Positions 34,209-44,699 of a stretch of DNA of 64,000 nucleotides are shown one piece after another. Source of the stretch: Bryoerythrophyllum caledonicum (Eukaryota; Streptophyta; Bryopsida; Pottiales; Pottiaceae); NCBI GenBank assembly GCA_963971425.1, contig OZ020517.1, positions 27,918,668 to 27,982,667 on the forward strand, given 5' to 3'. Each line of letters starts with the position of its first letter. The stretch's first letter is position 1. The notes under the pieces are model-generated. The model made no database searches. It was given only the letters and a program-made list of their open reading frames with translations, and was not told where the DNA came from. Both the position numbers and the translations under genes were made by a program.

Positions 34209-35100
34209 TCACTTTGTTGTGTCTTTGATGATTAGGGAATGTATGTGATTGTTTTGGCATTTGAGGAGTACGTGTAGCCATGTGTCCGAGTCCATAGAGG
34301 TGCATATTGGGCATGTTATGGATGGAAATCTCTTTATTCCAAAATAGAGTTGTTTGCAGGCATTTCCCACGTATTGTTTAGTACAAAATTTTGATAAGGA
34401 TGTTTTTTTTAGTGTAATTGTAGGATTTTTCCAGAAGTTTGTAGAGAGTTCAGTATCAATGTTGTGTTTACCAGTCCATTTGTCTATGTTAGGTAAACTT
34501 AAATTGAGGTTGTTAATTAGATCTTTTTTTTTGAAATATTTATCCAAAAATCTTATAGGGCCTTTATCCGGGGTGTCTTCCATAGAAGACCAACTTTCTC
34601 TTTGGAAGGAGAATGGGGTAGCGTGGGCATGTTCATGCCGGTGTTTGGCATTTCTATGGGATTTGTCTAATCCTTCTTTTGCTAGTTTATCCACTTCTTC
34701 ACTTCCTTCTATATTGACATGTGCTCTAACTTTGTGGAGGGTTGTAATTTGTGTGCAGATTTGTAGCATCTGAACCATAGATGTTAGTATGATTCGGTCA
34801 AGGTGGCTATTATGGATGGTGGGATGTGTTGTTTGTGTATTTAATAGATACAAGACGTTTATATAGTTTGTAAAGATGTGTGCGAGTTCATTAGCGTATT
34901 GTGTAGTGATAATTTGGAGGATTTTATGGACGGCCATCATTTTGCTATAAGGGTATTTGAAGTCCATGTAGTCTTTTGGATATTTTTAAATTCCTTTAGA
35001 GAAGTTATATATGCCATATCCTGTTTTTTCTCTATGCCAATGTTTAGGGCTTGTTTCTGTTGGTACTTTGAAGGAACCATCTGTGTGATACCTGTATGGA
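34209..35100 (-). pseudogene. LINE RNase H and CCHC zinc-knuckle region
   Basis: The RNase H start YHTDGSF lies near 35070, separated by stops and a frame change from the 252-codon frame 34967-34209. That frame carries LHKVRAHVNIEGSEEVDKLAKEG-type sequence (the His and late Asp motifs of retroelement RNase H), AHATPFSFQRESW, TPDKGPIRFLDKYF, and a zinc motif C-x2-C-x9-H-x4-C (CPIC ... H ... C) at about 34320-34270. Confidence 0.85.
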
Positions 35101-36403
35101 GATCAAATTTTAAGGGGATATGGTCATCATATGTGGTGAGGGGGGGTGGTGTATTATAGAGGGTTTGTGTTGCATATTAATGTTGGGACCATATTTTGTT
35201 TCGATTTACTGGGATTTGAGAAGGAGTTGGTGGGGCTATTTTTGTATATAATCCATGTATGTTAAGGTTATTTGAGATGGAAGTAAGTGTGGCAAGTTGT
35301 TCCATGGTACCAATATTATTGTTTTGATGGTGTATGCATAGTCAATGACGCTAGGATGTGAGCAGTGAGCAGTGAGCGGTGAGCAGTGAGCGGTGAGCGG
35401 TGAGCAGTGAGCGGTGAGCGGTGAGCGGTGAGCAGTGAGTAGTGAGGAGGGAGGATAAAAATGGACATGAATATTCTAGTTATAGTAATTTTCTATAAAT
35501 GATTTTTGGAATTTTCTTTAAAAAGTAAAATTTTGCAACCTATTACCGTGGTTTACAAATGTCTTCTGTGATTTTTCACTTACAAATGGGCTATGAAATT
35601 GCTTCTCATAAAAATAAATGTTGAATTTTAGGGACAAACCTAACCAAACTTTAATATGGAGTTGACTATTTCTCATCATTAAATGGATGAATAAGTTTGG
35701 ATGATATATTTCATGGATGGACAGAGTTTATGGATGAATGAAGTTTAGGGCATCCATTCAAAATCTCATCTAGTTTTACGAAAATTTCTCTATGAGCGAC
35801 ATGAAATTTAATGGGAAACAAAAATTATGTTAGTTTACAGTGCTTCATAATTCATGCCGCATAAAAAAATATTCCTTTCAAGAGTGAAGATGAATCACTG
35901 AACTACAAGATTTTAAAGAAGTCAAAAGAGGTTCTTCTGTGCCAAAGAGCCTACTAGGCCCAATTCAATTTTAATTTTTTGTCTAATTTATTTGATTTTT
36001 TTTCCCGTTCCCAACAACAGGTAAAACATGTTTCAAATTTTTTTTCCTCAACAAATTCTACTATTTCTACAAGTGAAAATCGTTGAACTTCAGAAGTTTT
36101 TTGTGAAGCCCAACAGGGTTCCTCGGTACCAAGGAGCCATTTTGGCCCTCCAAGGTTTTGTGTAGTTTTCAAAGTTAAGCTATAAATGAGGCAATAACTT
36201 GCCATAACTACTATGACCAAAACAAGAAAAACTTAGAGATTACTATTGCGGAGTAGGAGCTGTACTTCATTGAAACTAAGACTTGGTGCATGTATCTACT
36301 TGTCGTCTTCCAGATTTGCCTTGCACAAAAATCTGTATACATAATACAAGTGTTTGCAATTCACCCTCGCTTTGCGTTGGCCTAATGCTCCACTGCGATG
36401 AAG

Positions 36404-36720
36404 ATTATAACGGAAGCAAGAATTTTAGTGTTCAAAATTACATAAAATTTTGGAGTGCCAAATGGGCACTTCGGTACCGAGGTGCCATTTTTCCCCTCAC
36501 TCAAACTATGTAAAGTTATAGTGGAAGCAAGAATTTTAGTGTTCAAAATTTCATAAAAGTTTGGAGTGCCAAATGGGCACTTTGGTACCAAGGTGCCATT
36601 TTTCCCCTCACTCAAATTGTAGTGGAAGCAAGAATTGTAAAACTATGTAAAATTGTAGTGAAAGCAAGAATTTTTGTATTCAAATATACAGAGAAGTTTG
36701 AAGAGCCAAATGGGCAATTT
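36404..36720. repeat. Tandem repeat, about 120 bp, 2-3 units
   Basis: GGAAGCAAGAATTTTAGTGT, GGAGTGCCAAATGGGCACTT and GGTGCCATTTTTCCCCTCAC recur twice, with a third, decayed unit to about 36720. Confidence 0.9.
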
Positions 36721-36799
36721 GAATAACCCCTTAAGGAGAATTTTTCTTAATGGCCGATAATTTTTAATTAATTTTTTTTGGTATTTTTGTATTCTTTTT

Positions 36800-37345
36800 T
36801 TGATTTCCCTTGGTTTTGCCCTCACGGCACTCCTCGATACCGAAGAGCCCGTCAGCCTTTTTTTTTTTTGGTTTCGCCCTCAGGGCACTCCTGGATACCG
36901 AAGAGTCCCACAGCTAGTTTTTTTTTTTTTTTTTTAATTTAAAAAAAAAACTAATTTTTTTTTTTGGTTTCGCCGTCATGACCCTCCTCGGTACCAAGGA
37001 GCCCTTTGACTGGTTTTTTTGTTTTTTAGTTGTTTTTGTTTTTAAAATTTTAAATTATTTATTTATTTATTTATTTTTGGTTTTGCCCTCATGACCCTGC
37101 TCGATACCGAGGAACCCTTTGGCTGGTTTTTTTGTTTTTTGTTTTTTTGGTTTGGCCCTCATGGCTCCTCGGTACCGAGGAGCCCTTCGACTGGTTTTTT
37201 GTTTTTTTGTTTTTTTTTTGGTTTCGCCCTCATTGGCCCTCCTCGGTATCAAGGAGCCATTAGCTGGTTTTTTTTTGTTTTTTTTGGTTTCGCCCTTAGG
37301 GCCCTCCTCGGTACTGAGAAGCCCCTCGGCTGGTTTTTTTTTTTT
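36800..37345. repeat. Tandem repeat with T-rich spacers, about 7 units
   Basis: Units of about 60-130 bp: TTTGGTTTCGCCCTCA, CTCCTCGGTACCGAGGAGCC (a near-palindrome), then GGCTGGTTTTTTT. The palindromic centre CTCGGTACCGAG would form a hairpin. A related single copy is at 36105-36145. Confidence 0.88.
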
Positions 37346-37417
37346 TTTTTTTCTTTTTTTTACTAATATTTTAGAAGTTGCTATATTTTTTTAAACTATA
37401 AGCTGAGCAATCATTCA

Positions 37418-37538
37418 TCTTCATCCATCTATCTACATTCATCCATCTATCTACATTCATCCATCTATCTACATTCATCCATCTATCTACATTCATCCAT
37501 CTATCTACATTCATTCATCTATCTACATTCATCCAAAT
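37418..37538. repeat. 18-bp tandem repeat CATCCATCTATCTACATT
   Basis: Six to seven consecutive copies, nearly perfect. Confidence 0.95.
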
Positions 37539-39602
37539 ATCCTCCAAGTAGTTTATTTCCGGGTTTTTTAATCCAACTTTCTCCCATTTTGATCTTTTTT
37601 CATACCACAGAAATATGTCACAATGTAAAGTTGTTTCTTGTAAATCACCCCAAATCTGTGGTTATAGGGTGCCCAACTAAAAAAAAATAGATTGCTTACT
37701 ACTCACTGCTCACCGCTCACTGCTCACTGCTCACTGCTCACATTCTAGCATTCCTGTATGCATAGTATTTGTATGGTAGATGGCTTGGTCCTTGGTTTAT
37801 TTGATAATTTGGATGGTAAAGTGGGTTCTTTGTATTGTACAGAGTTTGCTTCAAATAACGCGATAATGTGTGAATTTGGGAATGTGCCTGAGTGTGGCTT
37901 AAACTTTTGATATCAATTTGTATTTGGTGTGATAATGAGAGTGGAGGTGTACTTTGGATCATTTTTGCCGCAAGTCTTGCCCAATGTATTGCTTGTTGTG
38001 TTTCTTCTATATTGGAAGGGTGTGCAATACCATTTCCAATCCATTTGTAGTCAAATGCATTTCCTAGATAACCAAAAAAAATATCCCTTTCGAGAGGTGA
38101 GTAGAATTAGTGAGTTAGGTGGGGCATGTGACGGGAGATGAGAACTACGAGTGTTAGATGTTGAAAAGATAATATTGGTGAGTCTAGAATGGGTGTGGGT
38201 AATGTGTAATGTGTGAGCTTGAGGGGGTCATTTTTTGGAATGCAGTATTTATATCTTTGGTGTAGCCAAACTATTTCAGTATCAAATGGTTGGGTTATTG
38301 GCTCTATGTTTGTGGGAGTTTGTAATTTGTTATGGTATGGGTTCCATAGCCATTGGAGTCTAGTGATGGGAATAGTGATTAGATGCCTCCCACTGTCTTT
38401 GAATATTTTAATTGTATTGTTTGATGTGCAAATGTCTTATTTGGGGTTGCATTCGGTGGTGTAATGGATCTTGAGTCCGAGAATTGTTCTTAAGGATGGT
38501 GTACTTAAATGATTTCTAAGTAGAATTTGTTTTAGGTGTTCTGATAATATTCTGTTAGTTGTGTGGAGTTGTGGTGGAGGTGTTTTGATCATGTCATGGG
38601 AAGAGGTTCCGTTGAGGTAGCCACTTGTTGTAGGTATTGTTATTTTGTTGCCACTGGCAAAGATATTTGGTATCATTTTTGTAATTTTATTTGTGTCCAC
38701 ATGTCTTCTATGTTTATGGGCAATAATGAGTTTATAGGATATGTTGAGGGGTTTTTTAGGATGTATGTTGGGAGGAGGGAGAGGGATGGGCGCGGTGGGT
38801 TGAGGGGGTGAATTGGTGGGGGGTTGTTTTTGGGGTGTATGTTGTTGTTGGTGGTGGCATATGCGTCTCTAAGTGTGAGTGGGTTTGGGTGTATAGAGCA
38901 TTGTGATGTACATGTGCTAGGCCATGGAAGGTAGCAAAATAATTGTTGGGCAATTCTCAGGGTGCTATTTATAAGTTTGGTTGGTGTAGCATGGAATGTT
39001 TTAAAGTCATTGTACTTCATAATGTGCATCCCATTTGGTAATGTAATTTGTTTTAAGTCGGTAATGTTCTACCAAAAAAATTGTAAAAGTTTTTGTAAAT
39101 TTTTTTGGGAGAGTTGTGGATTAATTCTTGTGTCATTTTGGGTTTTTTGTAGCCACATTTGCTCCAAAGGTGAGGGTTCTATGAGAAATTCCATGAGTGT
39201 ACTTTTAAGGTAAACATTTGCTTCATTTTTTAGTAGAAAAATGTTTGTGTGATTGGTGATCCAATGCAATTGGCTTTGTTAATTCTAGGAATGTTTTTAG
39301 CACCACCGTATTTGGCAAGGATAGAGTGGGTGAGTCCTTTGTAGATCTTTCCAATTCCGCCTTTATTGTTAAGTGCGTTGTGAAGTTGTTCTTCTATACA
39401 TTGGAGGTAAGAATTTTTAAAGGAAAAAACTTCTAATCCAAATAGATTTTGTGGGAGTTGGGTTATGATATATGACATATATTTGGAGAGGCTACAAATG
39501 GATTTTTGTATAGCTATGATTTTTTTGTCTAGTTTTATATGGCGGGCATAGTGTATAGGACTCCGTAGAATTTGTATACTACTCCGGATCTGAGTATTGT
39601 GT

Positions 39603-40870
39603 CTACCATTTATATTTTTTTTCCATAGTGGCCGGGCATGTTATCAGTTGTTTGCATTGTTTATTAAGAATTGTGGTAGTGATGTGGATTTGTGTTTTCC
39701 ATTTTAGTGAGGGGACAAGGTGTGTGCCTAGGTACACGTATGGTTTGTTTTGATGTAGTATAGGGATCGGTTGGTTATGATATTTTATGTTGGTGGCTTG
39801 CGTGAGTGCTTTGAATGCGGTGGAGTTTATTTTGGATTTGTTTGGACATCCCGTGGCGGCACATTTTTGGGTGCCAACATCCATTCCAAACCAATCGCAA
39901 AATTTGTCAAATTTGTTGAGTTGGATTTGTAGTGCTTTAAGTTTACCGCCTATAGCAGCAAGGTCATCAACGTAGGCGGCCACGTCAATAATGACTTGTG
40001 ATGTTCCAAAGGTGTGGCTGTTATTTTTCCTTTGCATCCATCTTAGTAGTGGTTCTAGTAAGATAATGAATAGGTACGGGCTTAAGGTATCACCTTGTAT
40101 GGTTCCACGTTGTATAGGGATGGGATGGATTGTTCCAAAATATTCTCAAAGTTTGAGGTGGATGAGTGAGAGTAGATGTTTTGAACTAGTGCAACTGCGT
40201 CCGTGGGGTATCCCCATACATTATTGCTAATAATCTAGCGTGGTCAATAGAGACAAATGCATTTTTGAAATCAATATATAAAATACATATGTCTTGGTTT
40301 GTAAATTGTGCGTCTTTGAGTGCGGCTAGTATGGTCTTGAGTTGTATAGGAGTACTTCTTTCTACATAAAAGCCTTCTTGGTTGTCATGTAAGATTTGGT
40401 ATTTTTCTCCATATGAGGATAATATGGATGTGAATGAACTTGTGAAGCGTTTATAGACGGTGTTGGCTAGGGCAATTGGTCTATGGTTTGGAAGCATTGA
40501 AGGGTCACCTTTTTTATATAGTGGTACTATAGAATTAGTTTTCCATGAGACGGGGATTTGTTTTGTTTGTAGCAGTGAAAGAAGAATAAGGATAGAGGTT
40601 CATGGAATTTGTGGGAGAATTTGTTTTAAATAGAGTTTAAAATGCGGTTTGGCCGTAGGGCTTTATTATTTCCTAGATTTTTGAGGCATATATTGTATGT
40701 GGTTTGGTTAAAGTAAGTGTATAGCGGGGTTTGTGGTTCACCACATTTGTCTATAGTGAAGCCATGAAGGTCATGCCATGGGTATTGTCTTACCGCACAT
40801 GTGCATGTAGGTAGGTGGTCTGGTAGGTAGTTACATGTAGGTACGGTGGGTCTATTGTTTTTTTATTGTT
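39603..40870 (-). pseudogene. LINE reverse transcriptase domain
   Basis: Minus-strand pieces show NNKALGPNRI (RT block 1), LPNHRPIALANTVYKRF, GFYVERSTPIQLKTILAAL, ILYIDFKNAFVSIDHARLL, GTIQGDTLSPYLFIILLEPL and the catalytic-site equivalent AYVDDLAAI near 39990, then FCDWFGMDVGTQKC. Block order is as in LINE RTs. Interrupted by several stops and frameshifts. Confidence 0.9.
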
Positions 40871-40872
40871 GT

Positions 40873-41803
40873 TTAACCCCTAAAGGACTAAGAGGACCAA
40901 AACGGTCCTTTGGTGAATTTGGGCAGGTACCTGTGATTCGAAAAAAAATCCTTTTTAATTGGATTTTTTTTCAAGATAGGATCTGATAAGAGCTTCGTGG
41001 AGATATTTATTTATTTATTTTTGGATTTGTGGTTTAAAAGTTAGTACCACTTAAGCCAAAAGTGGAGACTCCGGGCACCTCCAAAATTTTTGACAAAAGT
41101 TTCTATTGACATTGAGATTTTTCACACATGTAAAGAATATTTCCTTCTTTAGAAATTTTCCAAAAAAAATCTTGTCTTTAGTGTAAAAAGGCATTTTATT
41201 CCAAGTCAAACATTTTCACACATTGTCGGGCAACGGGGAAAAAAATTCATCTTTTCTACATATAACCTAGAGATCTTCAAATTTTTCACTTTTTTTTTTT
41301 TCAAAAACAACATATGGTGAAAAAATTCTTATTGACCGTTTGGATTATCATTTGAATACATACGTAGTTCACAAAATAATAAAACGTGAAATGGCAATTT
41401 TTGAACCTCCACTCCTTGCACACTTGTTTTGAATATGCTACACCCCTTTTTTACCTCTAAAAATTGGTGTGATGAGAAATAACATCATGCTTAAGACAAT
41501 GGTAAAAGATTTAGACCTTGTACAATGCAAAAATTTGATACAAAATGAAGTCAAAGTCAGCTGATCTACTCAACGCAGGGATGAAAATGAACCATTGTTT
41601 TGACTTTAAACACTAAAATCTATCAATCCATGTGGTGGATTGCAACCAAAATTTGGTGGCATGTTTATATGGAAGTCTATTTTAAGATCTTACGGTTGAA
41701 AATCCAAAATTCACTTTAAAATGTGACTTTCATGTCTCTTTTTGACAGTGGCAGTTTTGGACTGGTTTTAAAGCGAAATAGCTCTTAGTCCTTTAGGGGT
41801 TAA
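40873..41803. mobile_element. TTAA-flanked piggyBac-like MITE, copy 2
   Basis: 931 bp with perfect 22-bp terminal inverted repeats including the TTAA: TTAACCCCTAAAGGACTAAG followed by AG. Aligns end to end with 4125-5067. Inserted in the LINE between the endonuclease/linker (41804-) and the RT (-40872), so younger than the LINE. Non-coding. Confidence 0.85.
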
Positions 41804-43010
41804 ATATTTCATTTGCAATGTCTTTGGAGCTAGTTAGAATATTATTGTATTGGTCGGTGATACAGTCTAGTGGTGGAGATTCAGTGTTTTTGAAGACTTT
41901 TTTATTATTTTTTTCAAGGCTAATTTTGTAAAGTAGTCTGTATTTTGATATGGCTTTTCTCATATTTTCGTTGGCATATTTTATAGTTATTTTCCGGGCT
42001 TGTATGTTGGCATTTTTGAAATTCATACAATGTCATTTTTCCAAGTATCATGTTGTAAATGAGGGGGGGTGTTGTGGGGATTTGAGTGTATTGAATATTG
42101 AGTATTTCATTACAGATAGGTGATCACGCCATTGTGGCTCTCTTGTTAAGAGGTCCGGTTTGTCATTTGTGATATAGGTGTGGATTTGCAAGTTTCTTCA
42201 AGTGTATTGGGAATGTTGTTGATAAGTAGGTCAAGAGTATCGCATGCTTCGTGCCATTGTGATTGAGAGAGTTGGTCGTTTTTTTTTGGAGTGTAAATCA
42301 AAAAGCCAATTTATGTAGAATTATCTTCAAGAACTTTGTATTAAAGTTTTCTATGTTATATTTTGGGATGTGGTTAAGTATACGTATGTTGTTGTTATTT
42401 ATGGTAATAGGCGTACAACTAATTAAAATGTTATTAGAAATGTATAGTTGGATTGGCGAGTGATCAGTGTTGACAATAACGTCCTTATTTGTTATAGTTG
42501 TGTATTGTGTATGGTTGGGTGTATGACTATAGAAATCGTCAATTAGGCTCTAGTCACTGTAGTTGTAACCTCCTTGTCTAGAGTATTGACTATCTATATG
42601 TGTGTATTTGAAGTTTAGGTTATCTCTAAAGTTGCGCCATTGGTAGTCTACTGTTTGTGTAGGGGGGTGGTGTGGTTTTTGTTTTGTCGGCCGATTAATG
42701 CTATGCCTCTATTAAAGTCTCCACATAATATGTATGTGTGGTTAGGGTTACTGTTGATTTGAAAGGTAATTGTATTTTGTATGCATGTGGTGAATCTAAT
42801 GTCTTTGGGATGGGATGGTATGTAAGTATGAAAGATTAACCATGGTTGTAGTGGTTGATTAGCAATTTTCATGATTTGTAAGTAGGGGGTATATGTATTG
42901 GTGTCGGGTTTTTGCGATGTTGCTCGGGAAGGCGTATGTTTTATGTACTAGTGTGAGAAGGCCACCACGTCCTAGTGTATAAGGTCTTCGTTGTTGATTG
43001 CATCTTGTTA
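41804..43010 (-). pseudogene. LINE AP-type endonuclease and linker
   Basis: GRGGLLTLVHKTYAFPSN near 42950, YILCGDFNR near 42740 (the GDFN catalytic motif), VNTDHSPIQLY near 42460 (SDH motif), then the linker with RKITIKYANENMRKAISKY at 42000-41940. The N-terminal part of the nuclease, upstream of GRGGLLTL, is not recognisable; the sequence at 43010-43235 there looks foreign or rearranged. Confidence 0.82.
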
Positions 43011-43235
43011 GGGCCGCTTCACACTTGGTGGCCAAGTCGAGTGGCCGTTGAATGGCCAAAGCCCAGACTTTGGGCCTTCATACTTGTGCCCAAACTCCAA
43101 AGGCGGTCGTCCTACATGGCAACACTTTTGGGCTCTTTTGGCGCCAAAGCGATAGCCTCTCGAGCAAAACTTGGGTCGCCCATCATAGCAGACCAAAACT
43201 ACAATCCAGAATCCGTCGAACTTTTAATAAAATAA

Positions 43236-43769
43236 TCAAAAATTGACAAGGTCTAGACCGTTAGATGAAAGAGGCCAAATTTTTTGGCTGATTTTTTTGG
43301 CTGATTTGTTTGGACTGATTTTTTTTGGCGTAATGATATGGGGTTTGGACTTTGGACTTGGCCTTTGGGGCTTCATGGTGTGGTTTAAGGCTTCGTGGTG
43401 TGGGATGTTGATGTGTCTTTTGGGCGGGTTGTGAAGATTGGCTAGGGTATTTAGAAGGATATTAGTCCATTGAGTAATGTTTGGGTTGTGTGGGGCTAGA
43501 AGATAGTTACATTCTTCTATAGATGCGTGGATAGTAATTACTATGGTGTATAGGATGTGTGATGGTGGGTGTTGGATCGTGGATGTATTGAGCGATGTGT
43601 GGGTATGTGGTATTGTAGAAGTGGTGTAGTATGTGTGTACTTTTAGCAGAGGTGACAAGGTGTTAATAATGTGTTGGTACTTCGGGTGTAGTTTGATGGT
43701 GTTGGGGACAAAATATATTTTAGCTTTTTTCTTATGTATTGTAGAGTGATGTTTTAGAATGTTTGGCAT
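43236..43769 (-). pseudogene. N-terminal LINE segment, 177 codons
   Basis: Asn/His/Ile/Pro-rich frame with the same composition as the rest of the LINE (AKIYFVPNTIKLHPKYQHII; IVITIHASIEECNYLLA). Probably the region before the endonuclease. No domain recognised. The true start may lie further right, where a microsatellite begins. Confidence 0.5.
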
Positions 43770-43936
43770 AGGTCCTGGGTTTGTTTTGATGTCCCCTCCA
43801 AGTAAGAGTAGAAGTTTGTAGTGTATGGTTCTATTGGTATGTTGTATGTTTATTGGTTTGTTTGCATGTAGAGAGTGTTTTTCTGTTTTGGTGTTTTTTT
43901 TTGTTGTATTTGTATGGGTTTTAAAGGGTATAATTG

Positions 43937-43956
43937 TGATGATGATGATGATGATG

Positions 43957-44010
<54 letters not shown>
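43937..44010. repeat. GAT/ATT microsatellite
   Basis: About seven GAT followed by about seventeen ATT triplets. Confidence 0.97.
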
Positions 44011-44013
<3 letters not shown>

Positions 44014-44100
44014 GGTACGCCGGAAGGTCACTCAAGACTCACTTATGACCCTCATACATCCGTCACTCCCCCCCCTCGTCCTTCCCTAGACACGTATAAT

Positions 44101-44275
44101 CTCACCTGTTATTCCCATCCATCCAACTAATCTACTTGATGGAACAAGGAAACGGCTGTAACGGTTAGAGTTGGAGTCACGCCCCTACTAGCTATCTTCT
44201 CACCTCACCTGTTATTCCCACCCACCCGGACTAATCTACTTTGATGGAACAAGGAAACAGTGATTAGATAGTTAG
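44101..44275. repeat. Direct repeat pair, about 70 bp
   Basis: CTCACCTGTTATTCCCA, CTAATCTACTT and GATGGAACAAGGAAAC occur at 44101-44170 and 44204-44275. Confidence 0.85.
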
Positions 44276-44690
44276 TATAGACTCGAGGAGTGGACTACTT
44301 GAAATGGCACTCACAGTCATGTATGCAATCCGAGCTCTCCAACCATCGAAGGTCTTCTCAGAGCGTAGGTTTAGAATTCAACTGAAAGCAAATACACACA
44401 TCAAGCAGTGAAGAGAGGTGCCAAGAGACTCCTCACTTATATTGCCAAGAACACACACAAACGCCAAAAGCATAAGATGCCTTCCAACTAAAAACGACGG
44501 CATTAATTACCCTTGGCGGCCACCGTCCTACCTACTCAACGTACCAAGTCAAAAGGCATCTAAACACAAATTCCAAGGCAAACCAAGTCAAATCCAAGTT
44601 CAAATCGGGGCCTAATCCGCTAATGAATAGTGACCTACGGAACAAGATTCCAGGCCTACTTCCGAATCAACTCCTCAAGTCTTCTCTTCT
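44276..44690. other. Unassigned spacer before the satellite
   Basis: No gene recognised. Plain composition; possibly the flank of the satellite-bearing repeat. Confidence 0.35.
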
Positions 44691-44699
44691 CTGGCTCGG

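Larger units (their letters stand above)
35332..37765. mobile_element. Foldback/MULE-like element with 11-bp target duplication
   Basis: The element body is 35343-37754 (2.4 kb), flanked on both sides by TGTATGCATAG (35332-35342 and 37755-37765). The ends are inverted repeats: left ...CGCTAGGATGTGAGCAGTGAG, right read inward GGAATGCTAGAATGTGAGCA. Both arms are made of 7-bp GTGAGCR subrepeats (35359-35450 and 37694-37741), as in foldback elements; 9-11-bp duplications suggest Mutator-like transposase. No transposase frame. The interior holds three separate tandem arrays. Inserted between the LINE's RT and RNase H. Confidence 0.78.
33693..43769 (-). mobile_element. LINE with APE nuclease, RT, RNase H and second nuclease-like domain
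   Basis: Minus-strand non-LTR retrotransposon of about 6.7 kb without its two insertions. Order from 5' (right) to 3' (left): N-terminal segment 43769-43236, AP-type endonuclease 43010-42430, linker, reverse transcriptase about 40870-39600, connection to 37766, RNase H about 35090-34670, CCHC zinc motif near 34300, and a nuclease-like C-terminus ending at 33693. It is inactive, with numerous frameshifts and stops. Insertions: a foldback-like element (35343-37754) and a TTAA element (40873-41803). The combined APE plus CCHC/REL-like layout resembles Dualen/RandI LINEs of green algae. Confidence 0.85.

Noticed and set aside
36382-36615. Repetitive 77-codon minus-strand frame
   Set aside because: It translates the 120-bp tandem repeat inside the foldback-like element.
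37091-37394. Phe/Leu-rich frames resembling membrane proteins
   Set aside because: Products of T-rich tandem repeats within the foldback-like element.
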